NCBI RefSeq assembly: GCF_003259615.1
Contig: NZ_QLLR01000001.1
Span: 422,782-486,781 of the forward strand
Source of the DNA: Pedobacter cryoconitis
GTDB taxonomy: Bacteria > Bacteroidota > Bacteroidia > Sphingobacteriales > Sphingobacteriaceae
Length of the DNA: 64,000 nucleotides
Reading direction: 5' to 3'
The notes under the pieces: model-generated
The model's database searches: none
Seen by the model: only the letters and a program-made list of their open reading frames with translations
What the model was told of the DNA's origin: nothing
Made by a program: the position numbers and the translations under genes
In this document: positions 1 through 8,151 of the stretch, one piece after another
Layout: the number at the start of each line of letters is the position of its first letter
Numbering within the stretch: the first letter of the stretch is position 1

Positions 1-870
1 AATGAAGAAAAAGAAAACAGGGCAGCAGAACTGATTATCGCCAATAAAGAGCTTGCTTTTCAGAACGAAGAAAAAGAAAAAAGAGCTGAAGAGTTAAGCA
101 TTGCGAATAGGGAACTTAAAAATGCAGAGGATGACATTCGTAAACTAAATGATGAATTAGAGCAAAAAGTAATTGAACGTACGGCACAATTGGAGTCTGT
201 GAACAAAGAATTAGAATCCTTTTCTTATTCTGTTTCACACGATTTACGTGCACCGATCAGAGCGATCAATGGGTACACAAAAATTCTAAAGGAAGATTAT
301 GCAGATACATTTGATACAGATGGGGTAAAAATACTTCAATCCATTATCAGCAATTCCAAAAAGATGGGTGAGCTGATTGATGACTTACTTGCATTCTCAA
401 AACTCGGAAGAAAACAGGTAACTGTTTCTGAAATCCAGATGACTGATCTTGTAAAGATGGTAACGGAAGAATTTGTTTTCGAGGACGACGAAAACATACC
501 CGAATTTGAAATGGGTATACTTCCAAATGCTAAAGGGGACAAATCCCTGATTAAACAGGTATGGATTAACCTGATTTCCAATGCAATTAAATATTCCAGA
601 AATAAAAGACAAACGAAGGTTGAAATCGGTGCTTATACCAAAGACAATCTCATTGTATATTATGTAAAAGATTACGGAGCTGGATTTGACATGCAATATT
701 ATGATAAGCTTTTCGGGGTTTTTCAAAGATTACATTCTCAGGAAGAGTTTGAAGGCACAGGTATAGGTCTGGCCATAGTACAAAAAATAGTGCAGCGGCA
801 CAATGGAACAGTCTGGGCCGAATCAAAAGTAGATGAGGGGTCATGTTTCTATTTTAGTCTGCTGGCATAA
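1..870 (+). CDS. Sensor histidine kinase, C-terminal part (5' end outside window)
   Basis: The reading frame is open from the first base, so this is the C-terminal 289 residues of a longer kinase. Residues 1-60 are a charged coiled coil with repeated (A/N)xEL heptads. A HisKA domain follows, with phospho-accepting His80 in SYSVSHDLRAPIRAI. The HATPase domain has its N box at about 190-199 (NLISNAIKYS), a G1 box DYGAGF at 224-229 and a G2 box GTGIGLAI at 252-259. This kinase type is the one found at the end of phytochrome-like and GAF/PAS sensors. The single-domain receiver 18 bases downstream is its likely partner. The sensory part cannot be seen. All catalytic boxes are intact. Confidence 0.93.
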   Translation, partial: NEEKENRAAELIIANKELAFQNEEKEKRAEELSIANRELKNAEDDIRKLNDELEQKVIERTAQLESVNKELESFSYSVSHDLRAPIRAINGYTKILKEDYADTFDTDGVKILQSIISNSKKMGELIDDLLAFSKLGRKQVTVSEIQMTDLVKMVTEEFVFEDDENIPEFEMGILPNAKGDKSLIKQVWINLISNAIKYSRNKRQTKVEIGAYTKDNLIVYYVKDYGAGFDMQYYDKLFGVFQRLHSQEEFEGTGIGLAIVQKIVQRHNGTVWAESKVDEGSCFYFSLLA

Positions 871-888
871 ACCATTAAAAAAAGAGAA

Positions 889-1329
889 ATGAGCTACCAT
901 AACGTTGAAATTTTATTTGTTGAAGACAGTACTGATGATGCTGCGCTAACTATTCGCGCGCTTAAAAAAAGCGGTTTTACGAATAAGCTGCATCATGTGA
1001 TCAATGGAGCGGAAGCTTTAGACTTTATCTATTGCAGAGGTGCTTATGCTGATAGAAGTGATAAAGAATTTCCTAAACTGATCTTGCTGGATTTAAAAAT
1101 GCCAAAGGTATCTGGTTTACAAGTACTGGAAAAATTAAAAGCAGATCCAAATCTTAAATCTATCCCTATTGTGATGTTAACATCGTCCAATGAAGGACCG
1201 GATATAGAAAAATGTTTCGCACTGGGTGCAAATAGTTACATCGTAAAACCTGTTGACAGTGATAACTTTTTTAATGCGGTAAAAGAGATTGGTTTATATT
1301 GGATGGTTTTAAGCCAGCCTGCGCATTAG
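889..1329 (+). CDS. Single-domain response regulator (Rcp1-like)
   Basis: This 146-residue protein is only a receiver (CheY) domain. The acidic pocket is E12/D13, the phospho-acceptor is D68 in LILLDLKMP, the switch Thr is T98, and the conserved Lys is K120 in VKP. The insertion around FIYCRGAY is typical of Rcp1-type regulators that partner phytochrome-like kinases. There is no output domain, so it probably works by protein contact or phosphorelay. It lies 18 bases after the kinase gene, probably in one operon, and 47 bases before the hybrid kinase gene. Confidence 0.93.
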   Translation: MSYHNVEILFVEDSTDDAALTIRALKKSGFTNKLHHVINGAEALDFIYCRGAYADRSDKEFPKLILLDLKMPKVSGLQVLEKLKADPNLKSIPIVMLTSSNEGPDIEKCFALGANSYIVKPVDSDNFFNAVKEIGLYWMVLSQPAH

Positions 1330-1376
1330 TATCGTCCTGATTGATTCTCTCTATCTAATTTTACGTCGTATTCCTA

Positions 1377-2900
1377 ATGGCACCAAATCTTAAAATACTT
1401 ATTCTTGAAGACAACGAAAGTGATGCTGATCTGCTTAAACGCGAATTAAAAAAGTCAGGATTGAACTTTACGGCTGAAATTGTACAGACGCGTACAACGT
1501 TTGAAAACGCACTGGATAGTTTCGGTCCTGATCTGATCTTATCAGATTACTCACTCCCATCTTTTGATGCGGCTGAGGCTTTCCAAATCAAACAGAATAA
1601 ATATCCTCATACCCCATTTATCATTATTTCTGGTACTATTGGAGAGGAGAATGCAGTAGAACTGATTAAGGCAGGAGTAACCGACTATATCTCTAAAAAT
1701 AAGCTATTTACCTTATCTACAAAGATTAACAGGGCATTAAATGATATGCGTGCCCGAAAAGAAAAAATAATCACTGATGAAAAGTTAAAGCTCATTAATC
1801 AGGAACTTTTAGAGCTGAATCAGGAGCTGGAAGCACGCGTTGCCCGCCGTACTGAAGCATTGGCGGAAAGTGAAAGCCGGTTCAGGAGTATGATGGAGAC
1901 TATTCCTCAGATTGCCTGGACAAATACAATTAAAGGAGAAGTCGTTTTCTACAACCAGCGATGGTATGATTATACCGGTTTTAATGACCAGCAAACAAGA
2001 GCTCTGGGATTTAAAGCCGTAGTTCATCCTGATGATTTAAAAATTGGGTTTGACCAGTTCAGCTCTATACTTAAAACTGGTAATGGTGGTGAATTTCAAA
2101 TTCGCGTAAAACGGGCGGATGAGCTTTACAGATGGCACCTGATCCGCTTAATGCCAATCATGGACCAACAGGGTTTAATGCAGCTTTGGGTCGGTACAGC
2201 CACAGATATACAGGAACTCAGATTACTGCAGCAGTATAAAGACGATTTTATTATTATTGCCAGTCACGAGCTAAAAACCCCGATAACCAGTTTAAGGGGG
2301 TCCCTTCAGCTTTTGGATAGAATCAAAGATAATCCTCCTGCTGGTGCTTTGCCTAAACTTATTACCCAGGCGAACAGAGGTTTGGAAAAAGTGAATACGC
2401 TGATCGAAGATTTGCTGAATTCAAGTATGGCAAATCAGGGTCAGCTTCATATCCGCCAGCAGCATTTCAATCTTTCAGAAGTCATTAAAGACTGTTATCA
2501 GGATATAATCAAAGACGGTTTATATACGGTCCACGTTGAAGGAAACATGCAGGTGGAAATCTTCGCTGATCCTGTGAGAATAGAACAGATAGTTGTTAAT
2601 TTCATTAATAACGCTATAAAATACGCACCTGAATCAAAGGAAATACACATCCGCATCGATAAGCAAGATAAACAGGTCAAAGTCTCAGTAATAGACCGGG
2701 GCCCTGGTATACCGCCTGAAAAACTTCGTTATGTGTTTGACCGCTATTACCGGGCAGAAAGCTCTGGGAGTAAATATACCGGGCTGGGACTTGGACTTTA
2801 CATTTGCTCAGAAATCATTAAAAAACATCATGGCCAAATTGGTGCTGAAAGTGAATTGGGCCAGGGAAGCACTTTCTGGTTCACCTTGCCTGTTGAATAA
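1377..2900 (+). CDS. Hybrid receiver-PAS-histidine kinase
   Basis: This 507-residue protein has a receiver domain at about 1-125 (phospho-acceptor D57 in LILSDYSLP), a coiled linker at 130-165, a PAS domain at about 166-280, HisKA with His297 in IASHELKTP, and a HATPase domain (N box FINNAIKYAP near 410, G1 DRGPGIPP, G2 GLGLGLYI). The receiver sits at the N terminus, so the kinase may be gated by another kinase, plausibly the one at the start of the window. No transmembrane segment is visible, so it is probably cytosolic. The three genes together make a signalling cluster with no DNA-binding output. Confidence 0.93.
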   Translation: MAPNLKILILEDNESDADLLKRELKKSGLNFTAEIVQTRTTFENALDSFGPDLILSDYSLPSFDAAEAFQIKQNKYPHTPFIIISGTIGEENAVELIKAGVTDYISKNKLFTLSTKINRALNDMRARKEKIITDEKLKLINQELLELNQELEARVARRTEALAESESRFRSMMETIPQIAWTNTIKGEVVFYNQRWYDYTGFNDQQTRALGFKAVVHPDDLKIGFDQFSSILKTGNGGEFQIRVKRADELYRWHLIRLMPIMDQQGLMQLWVGTATDIQELRLLQQYKDDFIIIASHELKTPITSLRGSLQLLDRIKDNPPAGALPKLITQANRGLEKVNTLIEDLLNSSMANQGQLHIRQQHFNLSEVIKDCYQDIIKDGLYTVHVEGNMQVEIFADPVRIEQIVVNFINNAIKYAPESKEIHIRIDKQDKQVKVSVIDRGPGIPPEKLRYVFDRYYRAESSGSKYTGLGLGLYICSEIIKKHHGQIGAESELGQGSTFWFTLPVE

Positions 2901-3029
2901 CAACCAGTAGTTTCAAAAGAAATATAAAACATTTAATGTATACCCATGTTTAATAATCCGTCAGCTTTTATTTACAAAAATTAAGGAAGTAAATGAGCTA
3001 TGACGAACAAACTTATTAAATAAAAATTT

Positions 3030-3191
3030 ATGGGAAATCTACTTTACCTCGTCGCCGTAATATTAATCTTATTATGGATTTTTGGATTCTTTTTTAACGG
3101 TTTCGGACCGGGTGCAGGTGGCTTAATACACATACTTTTAGTGATTGCTGTAATCGCAATTATACTCAAAGTAATCAACAGAGCTTCTTAA
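3030..3191 (+). CDS. Small membrane protein, lmo0937/DUF5670 type
   Basis: This 53-residue protein starts MGNLLYLVAVILILLW and has two hydrophobic segments separated by a glycine-rich turn (FNGFGPGAGG), ending in a short basic tail (KVINRAS). That pattern matches the lmo0937 family of tiny two-helix membrane proteins, which often sit near stress-response genes in Bacteroidota. It lies 105 bases before a PA2169-family gene, which often keeps similar company. The function is unknown. Confidence 0.75.
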   Translation: MGNLLYLVAVILILLWIFGFFFNGFGPGAGGLIHILLVIAVIAIILKVINRAS

Positions 3192-3296
3192 GCTGATCAC
3201 CAGGATTATTTAGATCCTTAAAACAGTTAATCGATTTTTTTTAAAACTAACACAGCGTTTCGTTGTTCTTCTAATTCAAAAACAAATACTACTACT

Positions 3297-3761
3297 ATGA
3301 GCGTATCAGAAAAAACAATAGCAACTTTAAACGATCTTACAGAAATCAACAATGACCGTGTAGCGGGATTTGAAAAAGCAATTGCAGACATCAAGGATGA
3401 AAATATCGACTTGAAAGCAATATTCTTGAAATACAGTGAGCAAAGCCGCAAATTCAGCCAGGAACTTACTGCGATTGTAGCAGGTTACGGAGAAGATGTA
3501 GAAACTGGTAATAGTGTATCAGGTACTTTACACCGCGCATGGATTGATGTTAAATCTTTATTTGGCGGTAGCGACCGTGCAAGTATCCTTTCAGAAGCTG
3601 AACGCGGTGAAGATGCAATTAAAGCAGCTTACAAACTGGCTCTGGAAGAAGGAGAATTAAGTGCATCTGCATTAGAAACAGTAACCAGACAAGCTGGAGA
3701 TATTAAAGCGGCACATGATGCAATTAAAGTTCTTCGTGATGCAGCGAAAGCAGTGAGCTAA
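3297..3761 (+). CDS. PA2169 family four-helix-bundle protein (DUF2383)
   Basis: This 154-residue soluble protein is almost wholly helical. It opens with TIATLNDLTEINNDRVAGFE, the family's N-terminal signature, and has the mid-protein LHRAWIDVKSLFGG typical of DUF2383. The fold is ferritin-like, but the metal site is poor or absent, so no catalytic role is assigned. In Bacteroidota these genes are often induced by stress. A strong terminator follows immediately, and the upstream neighbour is a tiny membrane protein of similar habit. Confidence 0.88.
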   Translation: MSVSEKTIATLNDLTEINNDRVAGFEKAIADIKDENIDLKAIFLKYSEQSRKFSQELTAIVAGYGEDVETGNSVSGTLHRAWIDVKSLFGGSDRASILSEAERGEDAIKAAYKLALEEGELSASALETVTRQAGDIKAAHDAIKVLRDAAKAVS

Positions 3762-3780
3762 GTCATTCTATATTTATAAG

Positions 3781-3812
3781 AAAGCCGTTTATTTAATAAG
3801 CGGCTTTTTTTA
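3781..3812 (+). terminator. Rho-independent terminator
   Basis: An AAAGCCG...CGGCTTT stem is followed by a T run, 20 bases after the PA2169-family stop codon. It belongs to the recurring AAGCCGCTT-type terminators of this window. Confidence 0.85.
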
Positions 3813-3924
3813 TGAGTCAAAATCTCCCTCCGGAATTTTCGATCTTTAAAGCATGAAGAACAAAACGCCCGGAAACCGCAAGTCAATATGAAGACCTGAA
3901 AATCTGATTAAGTTCCCATACCTT

Positions 3925-5085
3925 CTATTTGATCCTGTTATACTTTTTCAAAACGTCAATAACTAAATCGTGAGGTAATCCATACGCCTTATTTCCATTG
4001 ACACCTTCCATAGTTTCAGCTGCAACCATTGCATTAATCACAGATTCTTCTACACTTTGAATGGTAGCCCCGAATAATGGGTCCATTAAGTCATTAGGCA
4101 GCTGCTCAACCTTTGTCAAACCATTTCTTTTAAATGCGGTTGGATTGGCTGTTGAAAAAGCAATAAAGATGTCACCAGAACCATTTTCGCCATGCCCACC
4201 TACAATCCCTACACCAAGGGCTACTCTTGCAGCTAATCTTTTCAATTGATGAGGTAATAACGGTGCGTCTGTTGCAACCACTACAATGATAGAGCCATCG
4301 CCAGGCTTTCTTGATGCTGGCGGAGACTTTATCTCATAATTCATCGTATCTTTTAGTTCCTTTCCAACAGGAACACCTGCAATTGTTAAATTCTGTTTAG
4401 CGCCAAAGTTTGATTGCACTAAAACCCCAACAGTATAAGTTGAATCTCCGATTTTTACCACCCTTGATGAAGTTCCGGTACCACCTTTAAAACCTAAACA
4501 CATCATTCCTGTCCCACCTCCAATATTACCTTCCTGTACAGTACCGGATTTAGCAGTATTTAATGCCTCATATACATGCTCCTCTTTGACATGGAATCCA
4601 TAAATATCATTCAGTATACCGTCGTAAGTCTCTGCAACAACCGGATATGCAAACCAATAATCTTCTTTAAACCAATTCGTTTTTATAAACCATTTAAGAA
4701 CAGTTTCTCTCACAATGCCCACACTATTTGAATTAGTGATCATAATGGGCGTTTCTAAAAAACCCGATTCCGTGATCCAGGTAGTTCCTGTCATTTCACC
4801 GTTTCCATTCAGGGAATACCAATTTGCAAAAACAGGGTTATTGTGGTGGCCCCTTGGCAGAATAGCTGTTACCCCAGTTCTGACAGGCCCCTTTCCGAGT
4901 ACGTTTTTGCCTTGTCCTGAGATAATGGTACTGTAACCTACTTCCACACCTTTTACGTCAGTGATCGCATTAAATTTCCCTGGAATACCTGTGAATGGAA
5001 TTCCAAGATCTCTTGCTCTTGATCTTTGTGCATAGGCAGGTGTTTGAAAAAGAATTAACACAGCCAATATTTGAATTTTATTCAT
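3925..5085 (-). CDS. P1 family (DmpA-like, S58) aminopeptidase, exported
   Basis: The 386-residue product has a signal peptide (MNKIQILAVLILFQTPAYAQ). The mature part begins with RARDLGIPFTGIPGKFNAI, the start of the DmpA/peptidase S58 fold. The conserved GGGTGMMCLGFKGGTGTSSR region, at about residues 190-210, contains the autocleavage and Ser nucleophile site of this Ntn-hydrolase family. HGENGSGDIFIAFSTAN near the C terminus is also conserved. Characterised members cleave N-terminal residues from D-, L- or beta-amino acid peptides. The gene stands alone, with a regulator reading the same way 46 bases upstream. Confidence 0.9.
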   Translation of the reverse strand: MNKIQILAVLILFQTPAYAQRSRARDLGIPFTGIPGKFNAITDVKGVEVGYSTIISGQGKNVLGKGPVRTGVTAILPRGHHNNPVFANWYSLNGNGEMTGTTWITESGFLETPIMITNSNSVGIVRETVLKWFIKTNWFKEDYWFAYPVVAETYDGILNDIYGFHVKEEHVYEALNTAKSGTVQEGNIGGGTGMMCLGFKGGTGTSSRVVKIGDSTYTVGVLVQSNFGAKQNLTIAGVPVGKELKDTMNYEIKSPPASRKPGDGSIIVVVATDAPLLPHQLKRLAARVALGVGIVGGHGENGSGDIFIAFSTANPTAFKRNGLTKVEQLPNDLMDPLFGATIQSVEESVINAMVAAETMEGVNGNKAYGLPHDLVIDVLKKYNRIK

Positions 5086-5131
5086 TTTAAATATTTAACT
5101 TATCTCCAAGTTAAACATTTACAACCTTAAA

Positions 5132-5488
5132 TCACAATGCTTCTCTTTCCATTATTGTTTTCAACTGTGGCGCGAATTCTAATCCCCATTTATCGACAGC
5201 TGAAACTAAAGGTAAAATAGATTTTCCTGATTCGGTCAAAAAATATTCTACCCTCAGCGGAACCTCGGCATAGATTGTTTTTCCCAAAATCCCATGTAAT
5301 TCCAGTTCACTCAATTGCTTTTGCAACACCCGTTTAGTGATTCCGTTTATAGCACTGACCAGATCTCTGGGACGTGTTTTTCCTTTTGCAATTTCATCCA
5401 GTAAACAAAATTTCCATTTAGAACCTACCACTTCCATAGCTACGCTAAGGCCACATTCATAATCAATTGGAATTTTTCGTTGATACAT
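5132..5488 (-). CDS. HxlR-family transcriptional regulator
   Basis: This 118-residue winged-helix protein carries the HxlR signature: CGLSVAMEVVGSKWKFCLL at the N terminus, then RPRDLVSAINGITKRVLQKQ (recognition helix) and a wing with RVEYFLTESGKS. Cys12 lies where redox- or aldehyde-sensing members carry their conserved Cys. It is divergent from an NAD(P)H oxidoreductase gene. A perfect inverted repeat between them (5544-5563) is its probable operator. The pattern suggests control of the neighbouring quinone/aldehyde-type reductase. Confidence 0.9.
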   Translation of the reverse strand: MYQRKIPIDYECGLSVAMEVVGSKWKFCLLDEIAKGKTRPRDLVSAINGITKRVLQKQLSELELHGILGKTIYAEVPLRVEYFLTESGKSILPLVSAVDKWGLEFAPQLKTIMEREAL

Positions 5489-5543
5489 CTGCTTAATTAT
5501 ATTTTTAAAGTTATAAAAGTAAGCAATTGAACAATTTAATGGA

Positions 5544-5563
5544 TGGTGATCAAATTATCACCA
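5544..5563. promoter_or_regulatory. Candidate HxlR operator, inverted repeat
   Basis: TGGTGAT-N6-ATCACCA is a perfect 7-bp-arm inverted repeat in the divergent promoter region between the HxlR gene and the oxidoreductase gene. A near-consensus -7 box for the regulator gene (TACTTTTA on the minus strand) lies about 20 bases away. Its assignment to the adjacent HxlR protein is inference. Confidence 0.55.
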
Positions 5564-5649
5564 AATGATTAATTTACCCCTTATTGATCCACTCCCCTTT
5601 TAAATTCACTTTTGTCCCGGCAAATTTAAATAATAATAAAAACTGTAAA

Positions 5650-6180
5650 ATGAAAACTCTGATTATTGTCATCCATCCAGATCCTGAAAATTCAGTGGTC
5701 AACAAAAGGTGGATAGAAGAATTAAATAAATATCCAGAAAAGTATACTGTACGTGATCTGCACAGTTTATATCCGGATGAAAGGATCAATATTGAGCAAG
5801 AACAGCAATTGTTAACAGCGCATGATCAAATTGTATTTCAATTTCCTTTTTACTGGTTTAACTGTCCTCCCTTTTTCAAAAAATGGCTGGATGTTGTATT
5901 AACTCATGGATGGGCATATGGTAACGGAAGTCCTTATCAGTTAAGCGGCAAAAAGATTGCCTTAAGTATTTCAGTGGGCATCAATGAAGAAGACTACCAG
6001 GCCTCTGGAAGATACAAATACACGCTGGAGCAATTAACATCTCCATTTGAGATCACTTTTGACTATGTAAAAGCTGATTACAAAACACTCTTCGCCTTCT
6101 ATGGAACAGAGCATCAGCTTAGTACAGAAAGAATAGAGCAGAGTACACTGGATTATATTTCATTCCTGGAAGCTTTGTAA
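5650..6180 (+). CDS. NAD(P)H oxidoreductase (flavodoxin-like, KefF/MdaB type)
   Basis: The 176-residue protein starts at MKTLIIVIHPDPENSVVNKRW, the FMN phosphate loop of flavodoxin-fold quinone reductases. An earlier in-frame ATG at 5584 would add 22 unlike residues and run through the control region, so 5650 is preferred. QFPFYWFNCPPFFKKWLD is the conserved second flavin-binding segment, and THGWAYG follows as in KefF, MdaB and YwrO relatives. It probably reduces quinones or other electrophiles. It is divergent from, and probably controlled by, the HxlR gene. Confidence 0.9.
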   Translation: MKTLIIVIHPDPENSVVNKRWIEELNKYPEKYTVRDLHSLYPDERINIEQEQQLLTAHDQIVFQFPFYWFNCPPFFKKWLDVVLTHGWAYGNGSPYQLSGKKIALSISVGINEEDYQASGRYKYTLEQLTSPFEITFDYVKADYKTLFAFYGTEHQLSTERIEQSTLDYISFLEAL

Positions 6181-6251
6181 AAAAACGGACTCACCTGGTC
6201 CTGATCTCTGCTCTGGCATGAAAGTAGTGTATACAATTCAAATCAAAAACA

Positions 6252-6797
6252 ATGAAATTACCATCGCTAAAGCATGTCAGTTTTAAAAAAGTAAAGAAAG
6301 AGGTCAGAGCAGGGTTCAACCAGCTTGCAGAAGGTGGTTTTAAGCAGATTTTTAACCAAATTGATCAATTGAACATAAAAAAAGGTGTGGATACCATGGG
6401 TGTCGACAAGTTTATCAATCAATGTGCATTACTCGCTGCCAGCTCTGGTTTAATCACTGGCGTGGGCGGTATAGGAACAATGTTGATTGGTACTCCTTTG
6501 GACGTGATGAATATTATCGCTCAGCAGTTCAGGGTAACATTAGCGATTTCCTATTATAAGACGGGCAAATATAAAATCAGTTTCGATGATTTTTTTAAGA
6601 TTGTAGCCTCTTCAGTTAAAGCAGATACGAAACTAGCGATCAGCAAGAACGTAATGGAAGAAGTTGCAGAGAAAATCCTGATGGGTTTAGGTACTAAAGC
6701 AAGCCGCCGGCTGGTACCTGTGGTTGGTGGTGTAATTGGCGGAACTGTCAATTATCTATTTATTAAAGGAGTAGCGAAGGAATTGAAAGAGAAATAA
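6252..6797 (+). CDS. EcsC-like protein
   Basis: This 181-residue protein has a basic N terminus, then a glycine-rich central stretch (LLAASSGLITGVGGIGTML) and a C terminus with RRLVPVVGGVIGGTVNYLFI. These features fit the EcsC family, a small membrane-associated family whose biochemical role is unknown. No signal peptide is present. The glycine-rich stretches could insert into the membrane. The gene lies 71 bases after the oxidoreductase and 47 before the sugar dehydrogenase, but no functional link is evident. Confidence 0.65.
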   Translation: MKLPSLKHVSFKKVKKEVRAGFNQLAEGGFKQIFNQIDQLNIKKGVDTMGVDKFINQCALLAASSGLITGVGGIGTMLIGTPLDVMNIIAQQFRVTLAISYYKTGKYKISFDDFFKIVASSVKADTKLAISKNVMEEVAEKILMGLGTKASRRLVPVVGGVIGGTVNYLFIKGVAKELKEK

Positions 6798-6844
6798 AAA
6801 AACTGTAGATTTAATTAGTTTATCGATTTAACATTTATTAACTC

Positions 6845-8089
6845 ATGATGCAATCTTCTTTTAAAAAAGCTCCGGCTATTTGTGCCGCCCTCCTGCCTTT
6901 ACTATTTGCCGGCATGAGCAGTCATGCACAAACTGTAAAAGGTAAAGCTGCCGGTAATTTGAATTCACCTGTAGAAACTCAGCCAGCCAACACGAAATAT
7001 AAGCCTGCTTTTGCCGGACAGACACGAATTGCTGGCGTAAAAACCAAAACGCCTTATACTGTTACCCTTTTAAATAAGACTTTAGAACATCCCTGGGGAA
7101 TATCTCTTTTACCTGACGGCCGTTTTTTAATCTCTGAAAAGATGGGTACGATGTCCATTGTAACCACAGCAGGAAAAATAGTAAAGAAAATAACTGGCTT
7201 GCCCGCGGTAGTACCTGATGGACAAGGTGGTTTGCTGGATGTAAATATTGATCCGCAATTTGCCACTAACAGGATGATTTACTGGGCTTATTCAGAGCAG
7301 GCTTCAGGAGGCAGTTTATTAGCTATTGCTAAAGGCAAATTAGCAGCTGATGAAAGTAAGGTAGAAAATATTGAAGTAATTTACCGGGCTACACCAGTCT
7401 ATAAAGGAAGTCTTCAATTTGGCTCCCGTATCGTATTTGATAAAAGCGGAAACCTGTTTGTAAGTACAGGTGAACGTTCAGGAGCTGATATTCGTATGCA
7501 GGCACAGTCATTGAATGCGTCTATTGGTAAGATCCTTCACCTCACTAAAAATGGGAAAGCCGTTCCTGGTGGTCCATTTGCCAAAACACCCAATGCAAGA
7601 CCTGAAATTTACGCATATGGTCTTCGTAACCCAGAAGGGTTAGCCATAAACCCAGCAACCGGCGAATTATGGGAATCAGAATTCGGGCCAAGAGGAGGTG
7701 ATGAAATTAACATTATTCGTCCGGGAAAAAATTACGGATGGCCTGTAGTTACTTATGGTATAGAATACAGCGGTGAAAAAGTAGGCGCTGGTATTCAGCA
7801 AAAAGCCGGTACTCAACAACCTGTTTATTACTGGGACCCTGTAGTTTCACCTGCTGGAATTGCATTTTATAATAGCAATGTAATTCCTGAATGGAAAGGC
7901 AACCTGTTTGTAAGCGGACTGAGCAGTATGCACATTGCCAGGTTAGTCATTAAAAACAATAAGATAGTTGGTGAAGAGCAGTTATTAAAAACTGAAGGTG
8001 AACGTTTTAGAGCGGTTGCTGTAGGTAAAGATGGCGCATTATATGCCATAACTGATAGCGGCAGATTTTATAGAGTTGCTAAGAAATAA
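6845..8089 (+). CDS. PQQ-dependent sugar dehydrogenase (glucose/sorbosone dehydrogenase family), exported
   Basis: The 414-residue product has a signal peptide (cleavage near SSHAQ) and then a six-bladed beta-propeller of the GSDH/Asd (YliI) family. Characteristic segments are LEHPWGISLLPDGRFLISEK, DGQGGLLDVNIDPQF, YAYGLRNPEGLAINPATGEL and ESEFGPRGGDEINIIRPGKN. Family members oxidise aldoses or sorbosone in the periplasm using PQQ and calcium. No PQQ synthesis genes are visible in this window, so the cofactor would be made elsewhere or acquired. A strong terminator follows. Confidence 0.9.
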   Translation: MMQSSFKKAPAICAALLPLLFAGMSSHAQTVKGKAAGNLNSPVETQPANTKYKPAFAGQTRIAGVKTKTPYTVTLLNKTLEHPWGISLLPDGRFLISEKMGTMSIVTTAGKIVKKITGLPAVVPDGQGGLLDVNIDPQFATNRMIYWAYSEQASGGSLLAIAKGKLAADESKVENIEVIYRATPVYKGSLQFGSRIVFDKSGNLFVSTGERSGADIRMQAQSLNASIGKILHLTKNGKAVPGGPFAKTPNARPEIYAYGLRNPEGLAINPATGELWESEFGPRGGDEINIIRPGKNYGWPVVTYGIEYSGEKVGAGIQQKAGTQQPVYYWDPVVSPAGIAFYNSNVIPEWKGNLFVSGLSSMHIARLVIKNNKIVGEEQLLKTEGERFRAVAVGKDGALYAITDSGRFYRVAKK

Positions 8090-8094
8090 AAATA

Positions 8095-8125
8095 CCCCCC
8101 CTCTATGGCTTGTAGAGGGGTTTTA
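8095..8125. terminator. Terminator between convergent genes
   Basis: CCCCTCTA...TAGAGGGG forms a perfect 8-bp stem with a short loop and then TTTT. It lies 6 bases after the sugar dehydrogenase stop and 27 bases from the end of the convergent S9 peptidase gene. Confidence 0.85.
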
Positions 8126-8151
8126 TCTTTAGTGTAAAATCGCTACTACGC

